A DNA stretch of 64,000 bases, taken from NCBI GenBank assembly GCA_963281255.1, contig OY725490.1:248001-312000 (forward strand), given 5' to 3'. The stretch comes from Aphrocallistes beatrix (Eukaryota > Porifera > Hexactinellida > Sceptrulophora > Aphrocallistidae). Shown piece after piece: positions 1-10,064 of the stretch. The notes under the pieces were generated by a model, which was not told the DNA's origin, ran no database searches, and worked only from the letters and a program-made list of their open reading frames with translations. The position numbers and the translations under genes were made by a program. Position 1 is the first letter of the stretch, and each line of letters starts with the position of its first letter.

Positions 1-41
1 CTTCCAGCAACTTGCTGCGACCACCCAGGCTGTCTCTCTTC
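1..41 (-). CDS. pum: pumilio exon h (partial)
   Basis: Acceptor ctag at 42-45 on the minus strand. The first base completes the AA left by the previous exon to give Lys. Encodes KRDSLGGRSKLLE and runs off the window. This is the diagnostic exon. Confidence 0.8.
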
Positions 42-3000
42 CTAGAAACGCAAATACCCATTAGGAATGTTAACAAAAGCAGAATATACAAACTGTAAAC
101 CTAAGATAACGCCTAAAATATATTCTATTTTTAGTATCGGGATCAATGACGTCATGCTCTACTGTGGATTGACGCCATTAACGACGTAATTAAACAGGTT
201 TTACACATATGAGTTTACCTGAAAGGTGGATGACCTTATAAGGAAATGTAAACTCGGAATGTAACTGTAAAGAGTGGATGCAATCAGAGGTAATTACATC
301 TAGCTTTTTAGGATCTACGCCTAAAACATCTCTTTGAATATTTTCTCACGGCTAGCCTATGCTAGCCTTTCTATTATACTATGATATATAAGAATAGGGA
401 AATTTTCGCGCGCCTAGTTCTATTTTAAACTACATTTAAGCGCCAGTAGGCGCGTACATTCGCTGGAATGTAATCAAATGAAATATAATCATACTCTGGA
501 ATGTAATCAAGTGAAACATAATCATACACTGGAATGTAATCAGAAGCTGGGATGTAATCAAGTGAAATATAATCATACACTGGAATGTAATCAGAAGCTG
601 GGATGTAATCAAGTGAAATATAATCATACTCTGGAATGTAATCAAGTGAAACATAATCATACACTGGAATGTAATCAGAAGCTGGGATGTAATCAAGTGA
701 AATATAATCATACACTGGAATGTAATCAGAAGCTGGGATGTAATCAAGTGAAATATAATCATACGCTGGAATGTAATCAGAACTAACTTAGGGTTGTGAA
801 CAGAGGGAGGGGATCCAGCTGAGTTGGAGGAGAGAGGGGATTTGGCGCCTCCCACCCCGCCAGTGTGTCCTCGGTCCCCCAGCTGCATCTGGGAGAGAGA
901 GGAGAGGACGGAGGGGAGAGGAGACTCGTCTAGCTCCGGCTGCTGGGACAGGTCAGGGTCTGATTGGCTGATAGTGGTGGGGAGTGTGTACTGCGGGGAT
1001 TGTTTATCTAAACAAGAGAACCCTTAAACAACAACAAAACAGGAATAAACACCAAGTCTTATTCCGCAAAGTTTGCTTTCACAATAACCTAACTGTACCA
1101 TAGAATCATATCCCCCCAAGAGGGTATACATTATCTGCTACCCTTAGGACAGTGGTTCCCAACCTGGGCCCATGGACCCTTAGTGGTCCACAGATTATAT
1201 CAGGGGGTCCACAGGATTCGATATTTTGTATTACGGTTTGTATTATGGTTCACAGCCTCAAAAGGTTGAAAACCGCTGCCTTAGAATAAAGTTATTCATC
1301 CAATCATTTGCGTGGTTATATCCATTGAAAGTTTCATGTCTGGAATATACATTTTCTATCAGGTGGTAGATCAAAAAAAATTCATTCCTGCACCATGGAT
1401 GCGGGATATGTAAGAGCAGGGCTGGTGTTGGTTAACCGATTTGAAGCTTCGGCTACTATTGTATTTCTTATGTCAGTTAACCGATTGGAAAGATAATGTA
1501 ACAACAACAACAAAAAAATGCAAATTTCTCGACAGATAAACTAGATTTCTATGCATACTCATCAATTTGTGTTTTGTTTTATCTTACGAAGGTCCAAATT
1601 AGCAACAAAATCACCACTTGTCTGGATTTTTGGAGGTGGATTACCTCATTTGAGTGTGTTACTTCATCTCCAAAGTCTCTCAGACTTTAAAACAAGCCAG
1701 AATTAGTAAGCTTTACCATTCGGTTAACCGATCACAAATTTTGATAGCCACTAACTGACATCAGTGGTGGTTAACCGGCTAACCGAATCCAGCCGTGGTA
1801 CAAGATAGCTACCTGCTTGCGTATCTTTAATCTGATTGGCTGACTGACTGAGTAGAGTGTTCCTTAGCATCTGCTGTTGAGGTGTCAAGTAAGTGGCGCC
1901 TGGAGCCACCCAGTTGTACCCCTGCTGGTAGGCGGGGAACTGCTGCTGCAGGAGGGGGAGAGAGGCTGTGAGGGAGGAGTAGGGGTCTGCTGGAGACTGG
2001 TACCCCCCCGTGCTCCCTGTGAACCCCTGAGAAGCCGCAGCAGCTGCCAGAGGATTGGCCAGCAGCTGATGCTGTTGTAGCGCGTAGGCGGCTAGGAGCG
2101 GACTCTGTAATGGACAAAAGTAAACAAATAAACAAATAAACTAGTAAACTAGCAAACTAGTAAACAAACTAAAAAGTAAACAAATCAGTAAACAAGAGAA
2201 AGCGGGCATTTTGAGTTTGAAATAATATCAAATGGCACGTGAGTATTTCGTGAGGGTGTGGGTGATTGTCATTTATTATTTGGTAGAATGAATGGGAGAA
2301 TGAAAGCGAGGATTCAATAATTTTATTCAATAAAATATCAGCGACAAAACATCCACCATTCTTGTATTGGATATAGTGAAATATTGGTTAAAAAAAAGCG
2401 ATAATTTGACCTAAATTCCTTCCTCGGCACTATCTCTATTCAATATCTACTGCATACACTGCATATTTTGCTGTCAACAAATGTATGTAGAATTTTGATC
2501 AGAAATGTGGAATTAATATTACTTTGTATTGAAATGCCGCATTTCTGATCAAATTCTACCCATTTTCTGATCAAAATACACAATCCCGTTTGTTTACGCT
2601 ACAAAACCAAGTAAACAACTCACAGACTGAGCTTGCGCCTGTATCTGCAGCAGCTGGAGCATAGTCATCTGATTCTGCAGCATCTGCTGCTGCTGTAGAA
2701 GTGCGGACGGATCCTGTGAGTGGGGGACTCCGCTCTCCGAGAGGAGGGGCGTCTGAGGGGCGGAGTGGCGCCCTCTGGCGTGAGAGGAGGCGCGGGAGGA
2801 GAGAGAGGCTTGGGAGAATGTGGGGGACCCAGGGGGCGCTGGGTACCCACCCTCTGACCAGTCGATCCCGTTCTAGAACAATAGTTTGTTTACGCGTGTG
2901 TTGACAGCAGTGTTTCCCGCCTAGCGGGTTAAGTTCGAAATTTAACACGCTTAACCCTAGCACGTCACGGCATATTGAAAGTGAAAATGAAAGTTAATTG

Positions 3001-6000
3001 AAAGTGAAAATGAAAGTGGGTAATCCCTATTTATACTTTTGTAGCTAAGTCGTTCCAGGGATAATTTATATTATATAATTATTAAGTCGAATAACGTGAT
3101 TTTGTTGTTAAATTTGACGAGGGGTCAAAGGTATAACTAGAAATGACCTCACTTTCATTTTCAATTTCAGTTCACTTTCAATTAACTTTCACTTTCAATT
3201 CAACATTCCAAGGCAAACTAGGGTTTTAAATAATGCAATTTACCCGAATAGACCGCACAAAATTGCAAAATTAACGCGGGTTCCAATAATCCTGAAGGAA
3301 ACACTTGTTGACAGAGTAATACAATAGAACTGCGTTGATACAAACACGCATACATTCCAAACTGAGTCATGGCGAAAGCGGGACGCAGCGTTGAATTTCG
3401 CGGGACATGAGGGGACGCAATATAAAGTATTGTATGAGGAATACAAAAAGCGGGACTTAACCCTCGCCTGGCTAGGTCTTAAAAGTATAAATAGAGAAAA
3501 ACTTTCATTTTCACTTTCAGTTCACTTTCAATGTACTTTCATTATCACTTTCAACATTCCTAGCTAACCGCGGGTTAATGGAGAAATTTCATGTAAAAGC
3601 GGGACACTCGTGAAAATTAGCTCAATAGAAAAGGGGACGTCCCACCAAAAACGGGACTTGGCAAGTATGAACACGGATAATACGAACAGATATCTTATCC
3701 CTTACGAATGAAATATACGTAAATCACTCCTGTTAATTCGAATTCCGGATAATTGAAAAATTTCTACCGTCCCTGGTGTGTATTAAGGAGGTTCTACTGC
3801 AATAATAACTCAAAATAAACGCCAATCAAAAAAGAGTTCGTCAATTTTAAAATAATTGATCAAATAAAATTACTACTTTTCCGCCAATCAAAGTTTGGAG
3901 AATTGGAATTAAAGTATACATTCCTAAGTCCCATAATTCTTGACACAGAAGTTAGAATGGAAAATTCTTCAAAACACAAAACATATTTTGCGCCACGAAG
4001 AGTGGTAGAGAATATTCGGGCGGGAATAAAGGCTAGGAGTACTAATCCATCAATGAGTGACGAAATTCACTCAACATTGAATTCGTCAAATGGAATCTCG
4101 TAAATGTAGGGCATTAGTCGATGTGAAAAGGAAGATCTCTATCATTTTTGTTACAATATAGTCTGGAAGAAAACTCAAATTGGTATCATCATTGAAAATA
4201 GAATAAATTATGGTGAGGAGAAAACCAAGGAATTATCTAGGAGCAATAGACGCTCCTTTAGTCATGATTTTAAGCCCGAAAGTGTTTAGGAGCGAGGAAA
4301 ATGAGAATATTACCCAATTTACCCTATATAACGTTATTCAGCGATTTAGGCGTATGAAAATTTATGAATTTGAGACTAGGAGCGTATCTCTGGAGGGCTG
4401 TCTAATACTCTGGAGAGAAAGCAATTCTATAAATCTCCAAAATGATCGGAAAATTTTTGGCGGGACATCCCGCTTTTTCCACTCTTCTATTGAGCTAATT
4501 TTCACGAGTGTCCCGCTTTTACATGAAATTTCTCCATTAAGTCCCGCTTTTTGATTCTATGTATATTACTTTTCCATTACGTCCCGCCATGTCCCGCGAA
4601 ATTCAATTATTTTATCTTGGCTCAGGTTGGCATGTATGAGTATATCTTTCTTGCATAGAACATTCACCGAATCTCTCAGAAGATTACATCCATTAAAATG
4701 AATCTTCGAGGATATATACTGAAATGTATTTCTCTTTAAAATTAAGTCAATAATAACATTCTAAAAATATCCAGTTTGAAATGGGAGAATGTAAAGATAT
4801 CACAAATATCAGCATTCCTGTTACAACATTACGTAGTCAGGTAGCTATAGATTCTAAAGACTAGCTTGAATTCTAATTTAGAAGTGAAGCCATTTCCAAT
4901 GGATGCATGTGCGTATGTACAATAGAGGCGTTGCCACGTGTGACCACGAAGGAATGTAGGAATAATGGAATGAAATGCTTGGTTTGGCGCCTGATTCTCA
5001 GACGAATGCATTCATTCAGATTCAAGACTAAAATAGGCGCCAATATTTTCACCATCGAATGACCGCGCCAATATTCTAAAAATAGAGTACATTGTGTAGG
5101 TGTGAAGTGATAATCCACATTTCAGAATTCTATATTTAGAGAAGAGATCTAAATCCATTCTGATTGGCTAATAAGCTCGAAGGAATATTTCATTATCCCA
5201 GAAATATTCCTGATTAAGTTAGTTGAAAAAATCAATAGAAGCAGCGATTCAATACTTAGCTTCAAACGTTGAGCATATTTAGAAGGGCGTGAAACAGAGT
5301 TAGGTACTAGCAGACCTGATTAGCAATAATATATCTCGTCTCGAGAGAGAATGTCATTCCAACTTTGAAACACTAGGAAGAGAGAGGTATTCCCTAGACC
5401 TAGTGCATACTTGCCAACCGTCCCGTTTTAGGCGGGACGTTTCGCTTTTTCACTCTCCTATCGAGCTAGTTTTCACGAGTGTCCCGTTCTTACATGAAAT
5501 TTCCATTATGTCCCGCTTTTGGGATTTCATGAATTATACTTTTCTATTACGTCCCGCCATGTCCCGCGAAATTCAACGCCGTATCCGCTTATATCATGGC
5601 TCAAGTTGGCCTGTATATTAATGTGATATTCAAGATAAGATACACTCTTCATGAGCCACAATAGTCTATTTATAGTACCTGAGAGGAGAGGAGAGGAGAT
5701 CGGGAGGGCGTGTGCGCTGTGTGTGGTCTCTTGTGTCCGAACTCATCAGCTGTTGAGTAGAGTGGCGCCGAGGAGGTGGCCAGCTGTTCGGGCGTGGAGA
5801 AGTGGTTCTGATTGGTTATTTCGGTGGAGAAGAGAGAGTTGGGTGTAGCTCTACCTCCGTTGTTGTAGATGATGGAGCTGCCCATACTCTGGTTGTCCTC
5901 GTAACTAAGCAATGATTGGTCAGTCATAGCTCACCGTGAAGCGAACAAATTGAATGCATAGGCCTAATTGATCAGTTTGCTTGGAATTCATTGGCTAATA

Positions 6001-6884
6001 ATAATAATTTTGATGTTAGAGAACGAAATAAGATTCCACTCAAGCTTGGAATTAACAAATAAATAATCTTATTAGAATTCAAAAACACAATTTCTCCTCG
6101 AAATAGATTAGTATTTGAGTGAAATATTCAAGTAAATGAGGAAGAAAATAATTCACATTCCAAACTTTTAAGGGAGGAATTAATGGCAGTGGTCGGAATG
6201 TATTGTCTAAGAATAGCTGCCTAGCTACCCTAATGGTGGAATGGAACGCATTACAACGCAGAAGAGAATGAATTGAAATAGGAAGTAAGCGCAAGCTAGT
6301 GTCATAATGAAGCCATAAATCTATTTTTAGCTTACCCCTCGTAGAAGGAAGAACTGGATTGGTGGGAGAAGTAGGGAGAGTGAGGGTGCGAGAATGAGCC
6401 GTTGGAGGAGAGAGCGCCGAGAGAGGAGTTGAGGGAGTTGAAGTGGTCGGATGCGGGAGAGATGGGACGAGTCGGGCTGTGGTCCAATCTGAATTCGTCC
6501 GTTAGAGCGGAGTTTGAGCGATTGTGGTGGATGAAATCGTGGTCTGTGAGAATGGAGAGGGAAGGATCAGATTTGGAGTGTTGAAGGGGGACAGCCTACA
6601 CAATAACAAAGTAAACAACAACACAACACAACACGAATAAACAAGAGAGTACTACCATGAAGTCAGCTGAGTGCCGCATCAGGTCAGCTGATAACGGAGA
6701 GTTGTTGTCCAACACAGACTCTGCTATTGTCTCGTACTTTACAGGGGACTAAAAATAGAATTTATTTATATCCATTCCCACTGGTAGATTAGAGGGGTGT
6801 GAAAATATTACTCACCTCCTCTCCAAGGTTGGAGTCCAGAGAGAGCGAGCGGAGGTGTGAAATATGTGGAGAAGTGGAATTCAT
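1..6884 (-). CDS. pum: pumilio gene, N-terminal half, eight exons, partial at the left edge
   Basis: PUM-family RNA-binding translational repressor, cytoplasmic. Exons joined on the minus strand: 6884-6816, 6748-6656, 6595-6336, 5904-5679, 2872-2624, 2104-1813, 1007-788, 41-1. All begin after AG and end before GT, and all junction phases agree (0,0,2,0,0,1,2), about 483 codons. The last exon reads KRDSLGGRSKLLE, matching the RDSL and GRSRLLEDFR stretch just before the PUM repeats of animal Pumilio. The DPYSSL...YNWVAPG segment resembles the Ala/Gln-rich PUM1 segment around DPYTAGL and PWGVYP. The rest is Ser/Gln/Pro-rich and poorly conserved, as usual for this half. The PUM repeats must lie beyond position 1. 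The ATG at 6884 may not be the true start because the frame stays open upstream. Exons are clearly GC-richer than introns. Family resemblance is from memory. Confidence 0.85.
42..787 (-). other. pumilio intron with minisatellite
   Basis: Donor gttagt at 787-782 and acceptor ctag. Holds the 33/18-bp minisatellite at 465-783. The remaining ~420 bp are AT-rich with nothing else recognised. Confidence 0.75.
465..783. repeat. 33/18-bp composite minisatellite
   Basis: Eight 33-bp units (GGAATGTAATCAAGTGAAAT and 13 more bases, small variants) mixed with four 18-bp units (GGAATGTAATCAGAAGCT). Both unit lengths are multiples of three and carry no stop in several frames, so long open frames appear on both strands. 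Those frames are a property of the repeat and not evidence of a gene. Confidence 0.95.
788..1007 (-). CDS. pum: pumilio exon g
   Basis: Acceptor ggttctcttgtttag with a good pyrimidine tract ends at 1008. An alternative AG at 991 would break the phase. Encodes a Ser/Pro/Gln-rich stretch with SDPDLSQQPELDESPL and SPPSVHNPK. Confidence 0.75.
1150..1278. mobile_element. hAT-type MITE
   Basis: Termini CAGTGGTTCCCAACCT and, inverted, CAGCGGTTTTCAACCT. Flanked by 8-bp duplications CCTTAGGA (1142-1149) and CCTTAGAA (1279-1286), one mismatch. 129 bp, no coding capacity, inside the pumilio intron 1008-1812. Confidence 0.85.
1417..1797. mobile_element. probable hAT-like non-autonomous element
   Basis: Inverted termini CAGGGCTGG and CACGGCTGG, with GGTTAACCG motifs just inside both ends and at two internal places. 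Target duplication not clear. Same pumilio intron. Confidence 0.45.
1813..2104 (-). CDS. pum: pumilio exon f
   Basis: Acceptor ttacag, donor CAG/gtagct. Ala/Gln-rich; begins SPLLAAYALQQHQLLANPL and contains DPYSSL and YNWVAPGATYLTPQQQ. Ends in phase 1, completed by AT of exon g. Confidence 0.8.
2624..2872 (-). CDS. pum: pumilio exon e
   Basis: Acceptor ttctag, donor TCT/gtgagt. 83 codons, phase 0 at both ends. Begins NGIDWSEGGYPAPPGSP and ends in a Gln-rich helix-like run (LLQQQQMLQNQMTMLQLLQI). Confidence 0.8.
2955..3225. mobile_element. piggyBac-like MITE with GAAAGTGAAA arrays
   Basis: TTAA at 2951-2954 and near 3226. Ends CCCTAG and CTAGGG. Both subterminal regions carry repeats of GAAAGTGAAAATGAAAG, inverted at the right side. 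A second family member lies at 3461-3574. Confidence 0.65.
3348..3669 (-). mobile_element. GTCCCGC-repeat element, interrupted
   Basis: Reverse copy of a dispersed repeat whose ends read CATACTTGCCAAC, with internal repeats of GTCCCGCTTTT. Split by the TTAA element at 3461-3574. The uninterrupted sequence GACTTAATGG is seen in sister copies. Confidence 0.7.
3461..3574. mobile_element. piggyBac-like MITE nested in another repeat
   Basis: 114 bp flanked by TTAA (3457-3460 and 3575-3578), ends CCCTCGC and GCGGG. Other copies of the host repeat have a single TTAA here, so insertion with TTAA duplication is directly visible. Confidence 0.8.
4222..4420. repeat. GGAGCG dispersed repeat, copy 1
   Basis: About 190 bp starting near CAAGGAATTATCTAGGAGC. 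A second copy is at 17862-18048. The 114-codon frame over this copy is not conserved in the other copy, so it is not a gene. Confidence 0.7.
4455..4640 (+). mobile_element. GTCCCGC-repeat element, 5'-truncated
   Basis: Shares the chain GTCCCGC, CTCTTCTATTGAG, GTCCCGCTTTTACATG, GTCCCGCCATGTCCCGCG with the full copy at 5404-5616 but lacks the CATACTTGCCAACC end. Confidence 0.7.
5404..5616 (+). mobile_element. GTCCCGC-repeat element, full-length reference copy
   Basis: About 213 bp, from CATACTTGCCAACC to GGTTGGC/GTATG-type inverted end. No coding capacity. The termini resemble widespread non-autonomous DNA transposons; I cannot assign the superfamily. Confidence 0.65.
5679..5904 (-). CDS. pum: pumilio exon d
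   Basis: Acceptor attgcttag follows a ctgac branch-like site. The first T completes Gly (GG+T), joining FYEG to YEDNQSMGSS. Donor CTCTCAG/gtacta, phase 0. Starting instead at the nearby ATG would disagree with the phase of the upstream exon. Confidence 0.78.
6336..6595 (-). CDS. pum: pumilio exon c
   Basis: Acceptor tgtgtag, donor GG/gtaagc. Reads AVPLQHSKSDPSLSILTDHD and a Ser/His-rich run ending SSSFYEG. Ends in phase 2. Confidence 0.75.
6656..6748 (-). CDS. pum: pumilio exon b
   Basis: 31 codons, SPVKYETIAESVLDNNSPL onward, acceptor tttttag, donor ATG/gtagta. Flanking introns are only 60 and 67 bp. Confidence 0.72.
6816..6884 (-). CDS. pum: pumilio exon a (5' boundary uncertain)
   Basis: MNSTSPHISHLRSLSLDSN then GEE and donor gtgagt. 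The frame is open upstream to about 7049; an acceptor cttag near 6905 could extend it. Whether this ATG initiates cannot be told. Confidence 0.55.
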
Positions 6885-7229
6885 AGAAGTTTTGAATAAG
6901 AATAGTCTAAGCGAAGAGAGGCTATGGCTATTTATACTCAGTTTATAACACATGCGGACTATGGATATAAGAATGACACGGGCGACACACCAGCTTTTGA
7001 ACTGAGATAGGCATAAACCACACAAAAATAAATAATGAATGTCTTCCATTCTTCAGAGACAGCTGGCAATGGGGGCTATAAGTGTGAAAAGTAAACATGG
7101 CACATGAATTCTATATAGCCACGGCTGTAGGAATAGATTTGATTGGTTTAGTTGGGGTAAATGTCTCAACCTGTCATCTAACTAAATGGTTTGGTGGCAT
7201 GTGGCAAATCGTGATATATGGTAAACTCG

Positions 7230-7438
7230 CACATGCCAACTCGAGCCATTATAAAAACGGGACGCGTTGAATTTCGCGGGAGATAACTGGACGCAATCGG
7301 AGAGTATTTTACGAGGAATCCAAAAAAGCGAGACATAATGGAGAAATTTCGTGAAAAGCGGAACATTCGAGAAAATTAGCTCATAAAATGAGATAAAAAG
7401 CGGGATGTTCTGCCAAAATCGGTCGGTTGGCATGTGTG
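7230..7438 (-). mobile_element. GTCCCGC-repeat element
   Basis: Reverse copy with both CACATGCCAAC/GGTTGGCATG-type ends. Confidence 0.65.
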
Positions 7439-7445
7439 TAAGCCA

Positions 7446-7615
7446 CAGTCAGGGACGCTTAATATGAACATTCGTTTATTATGAACTAACCTCCTGGTCC
7501 CAATTTCATTTTTTAGATAGGATTTGTATTGAATCAAGTTCGCATAATATGAAGTATCCCTATTATGAACCGATTTTTTGGTCGCCTGGTGATTCACAAT
7601 AAGCGACCCTGACTG
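7446..7615. mobile_element. pogo-like MITE, family B
   Basis: Inverted termini CAGTCAGGGACGCTTA and CAGTCAGGGTCGCTTATT. TA follows the right end; the left TA is mutated. Sister copy at 33387-33571. Confidence 0.75.
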
Positions 7616-8221
7616 TAGTATCAGAACACGGTTCTAAACCATGAGAGAATAGTGAGAAATGGTCTCATATAACAGCGAAAATCGTGAGACACAATACGAG
7701 ATTGTGAGAGTTGAGAGGCAAAGTGTGGCATATGATTTGGGAAAATAAGATGTCACAATATCACGACTTCAATCTTATAAGAGAACAATAAAATATAGGA
7801 ATTACATTAATGCCGTGAACCATGGATAAAGCGGGACGCAGCGTTGAATTTCGCGAGACAAGGTCTGCCCCTAATTTTTAAGATGCTGATCTAGCCTCTC
7901 ATACGGGAGGTTATATGTGAGGCTAGATCCACCAATTAAATTGAATGTATTCTCAGAGGTAGAATATAGTTCTTTATAGAAGAATCTAGTACGTCTTGAA
8001 TTATATTATTGAGCCAGTACAAAGTATCAATTAAATTATGTTTCTTATAAGATTTATCGCTAGATCAGCGGTGGGCAACCTGGGGCCCCCGGGCCATTTG
8101 GGGCCCGCGACTCTTTTCAAACACGCTTTTATATAAGCCCGCGTGTTAGTGATAGTAATACAAAATGGTCCAGCCTAATTTTGGTGTGAAATTGATTCTG
8201 AATATCAATATAATCATTACA

Positions 8222-8408
8222 CAGTCGACTCCGCTTAATAGGGTCACTGTTTAATCGGGTTAACGGTTTAATCGGGCCACTTTTGGTAGGACCAGAATAG
8301 CTCTCACACATAGAAACTGATACAAAATACTTTCGGTTAATAGGGTTCTCCGCTTAATTATGGCAAAATGTCCTCTGACCGATGTGACCTATTAAGCGGA
8401 GTCGACTG
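8222..8408. mobile_element. pogo-like MITE, family A
   Basis: 187 bp, termini CAGTCGACTCCGCTTAAT at both ends, self-complementary over most of its length. Sisters at 11568-11722 and 16592-16779. Confidence 0.85.
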
Positions 8409-8879
8409 TACGTATAATGATTCAATTTATTTTACTCAGTGGCGGGCAACCTTAATCCTTAATTGGGCCTCAATTGGGGACCGCGAGGGTTCTCTCGGCC
8501 CCAATTCTGTCAGTTCTTGCTACGGTCACATCCTCATGGCCGTAGCAAGAACTGACTCATTAGAAACCTATGGAAACAATCTAGCAACTAAAATTATACT
8601 ATAAAAGCAAAAATAACTAAGCTACAAGTAGATTGATGGAGAGACAGTGGGTCATTAGATCCTCAAATTTTCTGGAAAAATATGAAAAATCTCCTCCTCG
8701 AAGATCTAACCAAAATTTTCACACCACTGCAAAAAAAAGGGAAAAATTTTTCACGCCTTTTCTATACAATATTATGTACGGTTTCATTATCACAATATAA
8801 TTCATTGTACAACACTATTGTAGGCTGTCTTTGTTACTAATACTTCAAAGCAATAACCTATCTAGATGTCTCAATTATA

Positions 8880-9199
8880 TTATAGTGTAAAGGAATAAAA
8901 AGTTTTTGTGTACATTTTCACACCTTTATATACATATTTTAACACCTTTTGATGAATTTTAAAAAATCGCTAGAGACTAGCTTCCAACGGTTGACATGGG
9001 TTTCTTATGGGTGTGGAATTAGAATATCGTATTTATGTATCTATATGATAATTATTTGTTAACTTTTGATTACAATATTTATATAAAGTAAACAAATTCC
9101 TAAAATTAGCTAGATTGAGTAACTCCAGGCGCGCAAAGGTAGACTATACGGACACAAAGTGTCCGCTAGCCGCGCAGCGCAAGTAAGCGAAGCGAGCTT

Positions 9200-9200
<1 letters not shown>
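8880..9200 (+). repeat. GGACACAAAGTGTCC repeat, tail copy
   Basis: Unit ending with GGACACAAAGTGTCC, GCGCAGCGCAAG and AAGCGAAGCG. Homologous to 22940-23470, including the part with ttttcacacc and cttccaacggtt. Other tails lie at 9770-9850 and 25080-25152. Confidence 0.65.

Positions 9201-9205
<5 letters not shown>

Positions 9206-9250
<45 letters not shown>
9206..9250. repeat. (TA)n microsatellite
   Basis: About 45 bp of pure TA. A second run is at 11526-11567. Confidence 0.95.
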
Positions 9251-9252
<2 letters not shown>

Positions 9253-9610
9253 CTCTAATGAATTGCAGAAAGCTGATTTTGCCATGTGGGAGTCTTTTTG
9301 CTATGGCTCCAATAAGTTCTGAGCTCAGACGAAAATGTCGACTCATCATGGAATTATGACGTCATTATCACCATTTTTATAATTAGAAATTTCAGTTTTT
9401 CGACTATAACTCAGCCATTTTAGTTGATAGAAGGCTGAAATTTTGATAGAATGTGTATATCAATTTATCTCATATATGATACAGCTCTCATCAAAAAGGA
9501 TGACTTATCACTCTGTTATGACGTCATCATTACGCATCAAAAATTTCAGGTGACAAATTTTGATTTTGCAAGTATATCGATTATAGCAATACAACAGGCG
9601 TATTTAGACA
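9253..9610 (+). repeat. GGACACAAAGTGTCC repeat, head copy
   Basis: Starts near the TA run with CAGAAAGCTGATTTT and includes two TGACGTCAT motifs. Same order as 11737-12060. Confidence 0.65.
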
Positions 9611-9944
9611 TACTACCAAGGTTGCAACCAAATAGTTCAATATTCGGTTAGACCAAATACTATTTGGCAAATAGTTGATATTCGGTTGGGACCCGAATAT
9701 CAGTATTCGTATTCGGTTAGGGAATTTTCATGATTACTGATATTCGGTTCAATTGGTTTCAATGTGAGCTTAGTTTTCCGAAGGACGCTTCTGGCGGGGG
9801 CTTTGTGTCCGCCAGCCGCGCAGCGCAAGCAAGCGAAGCGCACTTGAGCTAATGAAGCTTGTGACTGATCTTGACTCCTCTGTAGTATGCTTAGTTTGTA
9901 CAACTAGCTTCCTAGCATACATTATTCTAATACTCTTGATTCGA

Positions 9945-9983
9945 TTCTCAAATTACAATTGCCACAGACTCTCCTATAAATAG
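9945..9983 (+). promoter_or_regulatory. NHL-family core promoter
   Basis: TTCTCAAATTACAA box at 9945-9958 and TATAAATAG at 9975-9983, 90 bp before the ATG at 10065. Upstream CTAGCTTCCTAGCA is also shared by sister genes. Confidence 0.65.
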
Positions 9984-10064
9984 GTAATTGAATTATTTTC
10001 TTCTCATCTTCATTGCTAGCTAATTGTTCTTTTCTAAGTAAATCTTTACATTTATTAAATAAAG

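Larger units (their letters stand above)
2873..5678 (-). other. large pumilio intron packed with repeats
   Basis: Contains two TTAA-flanked elements, three GTCCCGC-repeat copies and one GGAGCG repeat, listed separately. The remaining AT-rich parts (about 3670-4220 and 4640-5400) show no gene I can support. Confidence 0.7.
7050..8860. other. gene-free, repeat-rich stretch
   Basis: Holds two GTCCCGC-repeat pieces (7230-7438, 7801-7862), two pogo-like MITEs (7446-7615, 8222-8408) and a 9-bp hairpin around 7890-7930 (TCTAGCCTC and GAGGCTAGA). Around 8068 and 8438 CAGYGGYGGGCAACCT motifs look like decayed hAT ends. No gene supported. Confidence 0.7.

Noticed and set aside
425..888. Long open frames on both strands over 425-888
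   Set aside because: They are produced by the stop-free 33/18-bp minisatellite; only the part right of 788 is pumilio coding.
2571..2963. 130-codon minus-strand frame
   Set aside because: Overlaps pumilio exon e in the wrong frame. The Gln-rich frame with clean splice sites and matching phases is preferred.
4210..4554. 114-codon plus-strand frame
   Set aside because: Falls in two repeats (GGAGCG and GTCCCGC families), and the frame is not kept in the other copies.
5670..5927. Stand-alone 85-residue protein starting at the ATG near 5927
   Set aside because: The acceptor at 5905 gives a phase-consistent pumilio exon; the ATG would lie in the intron.
8368..8604. 78-codon frame
   Set aside because: Begins inside a MITE and continues in decayed hAT-like sequence.
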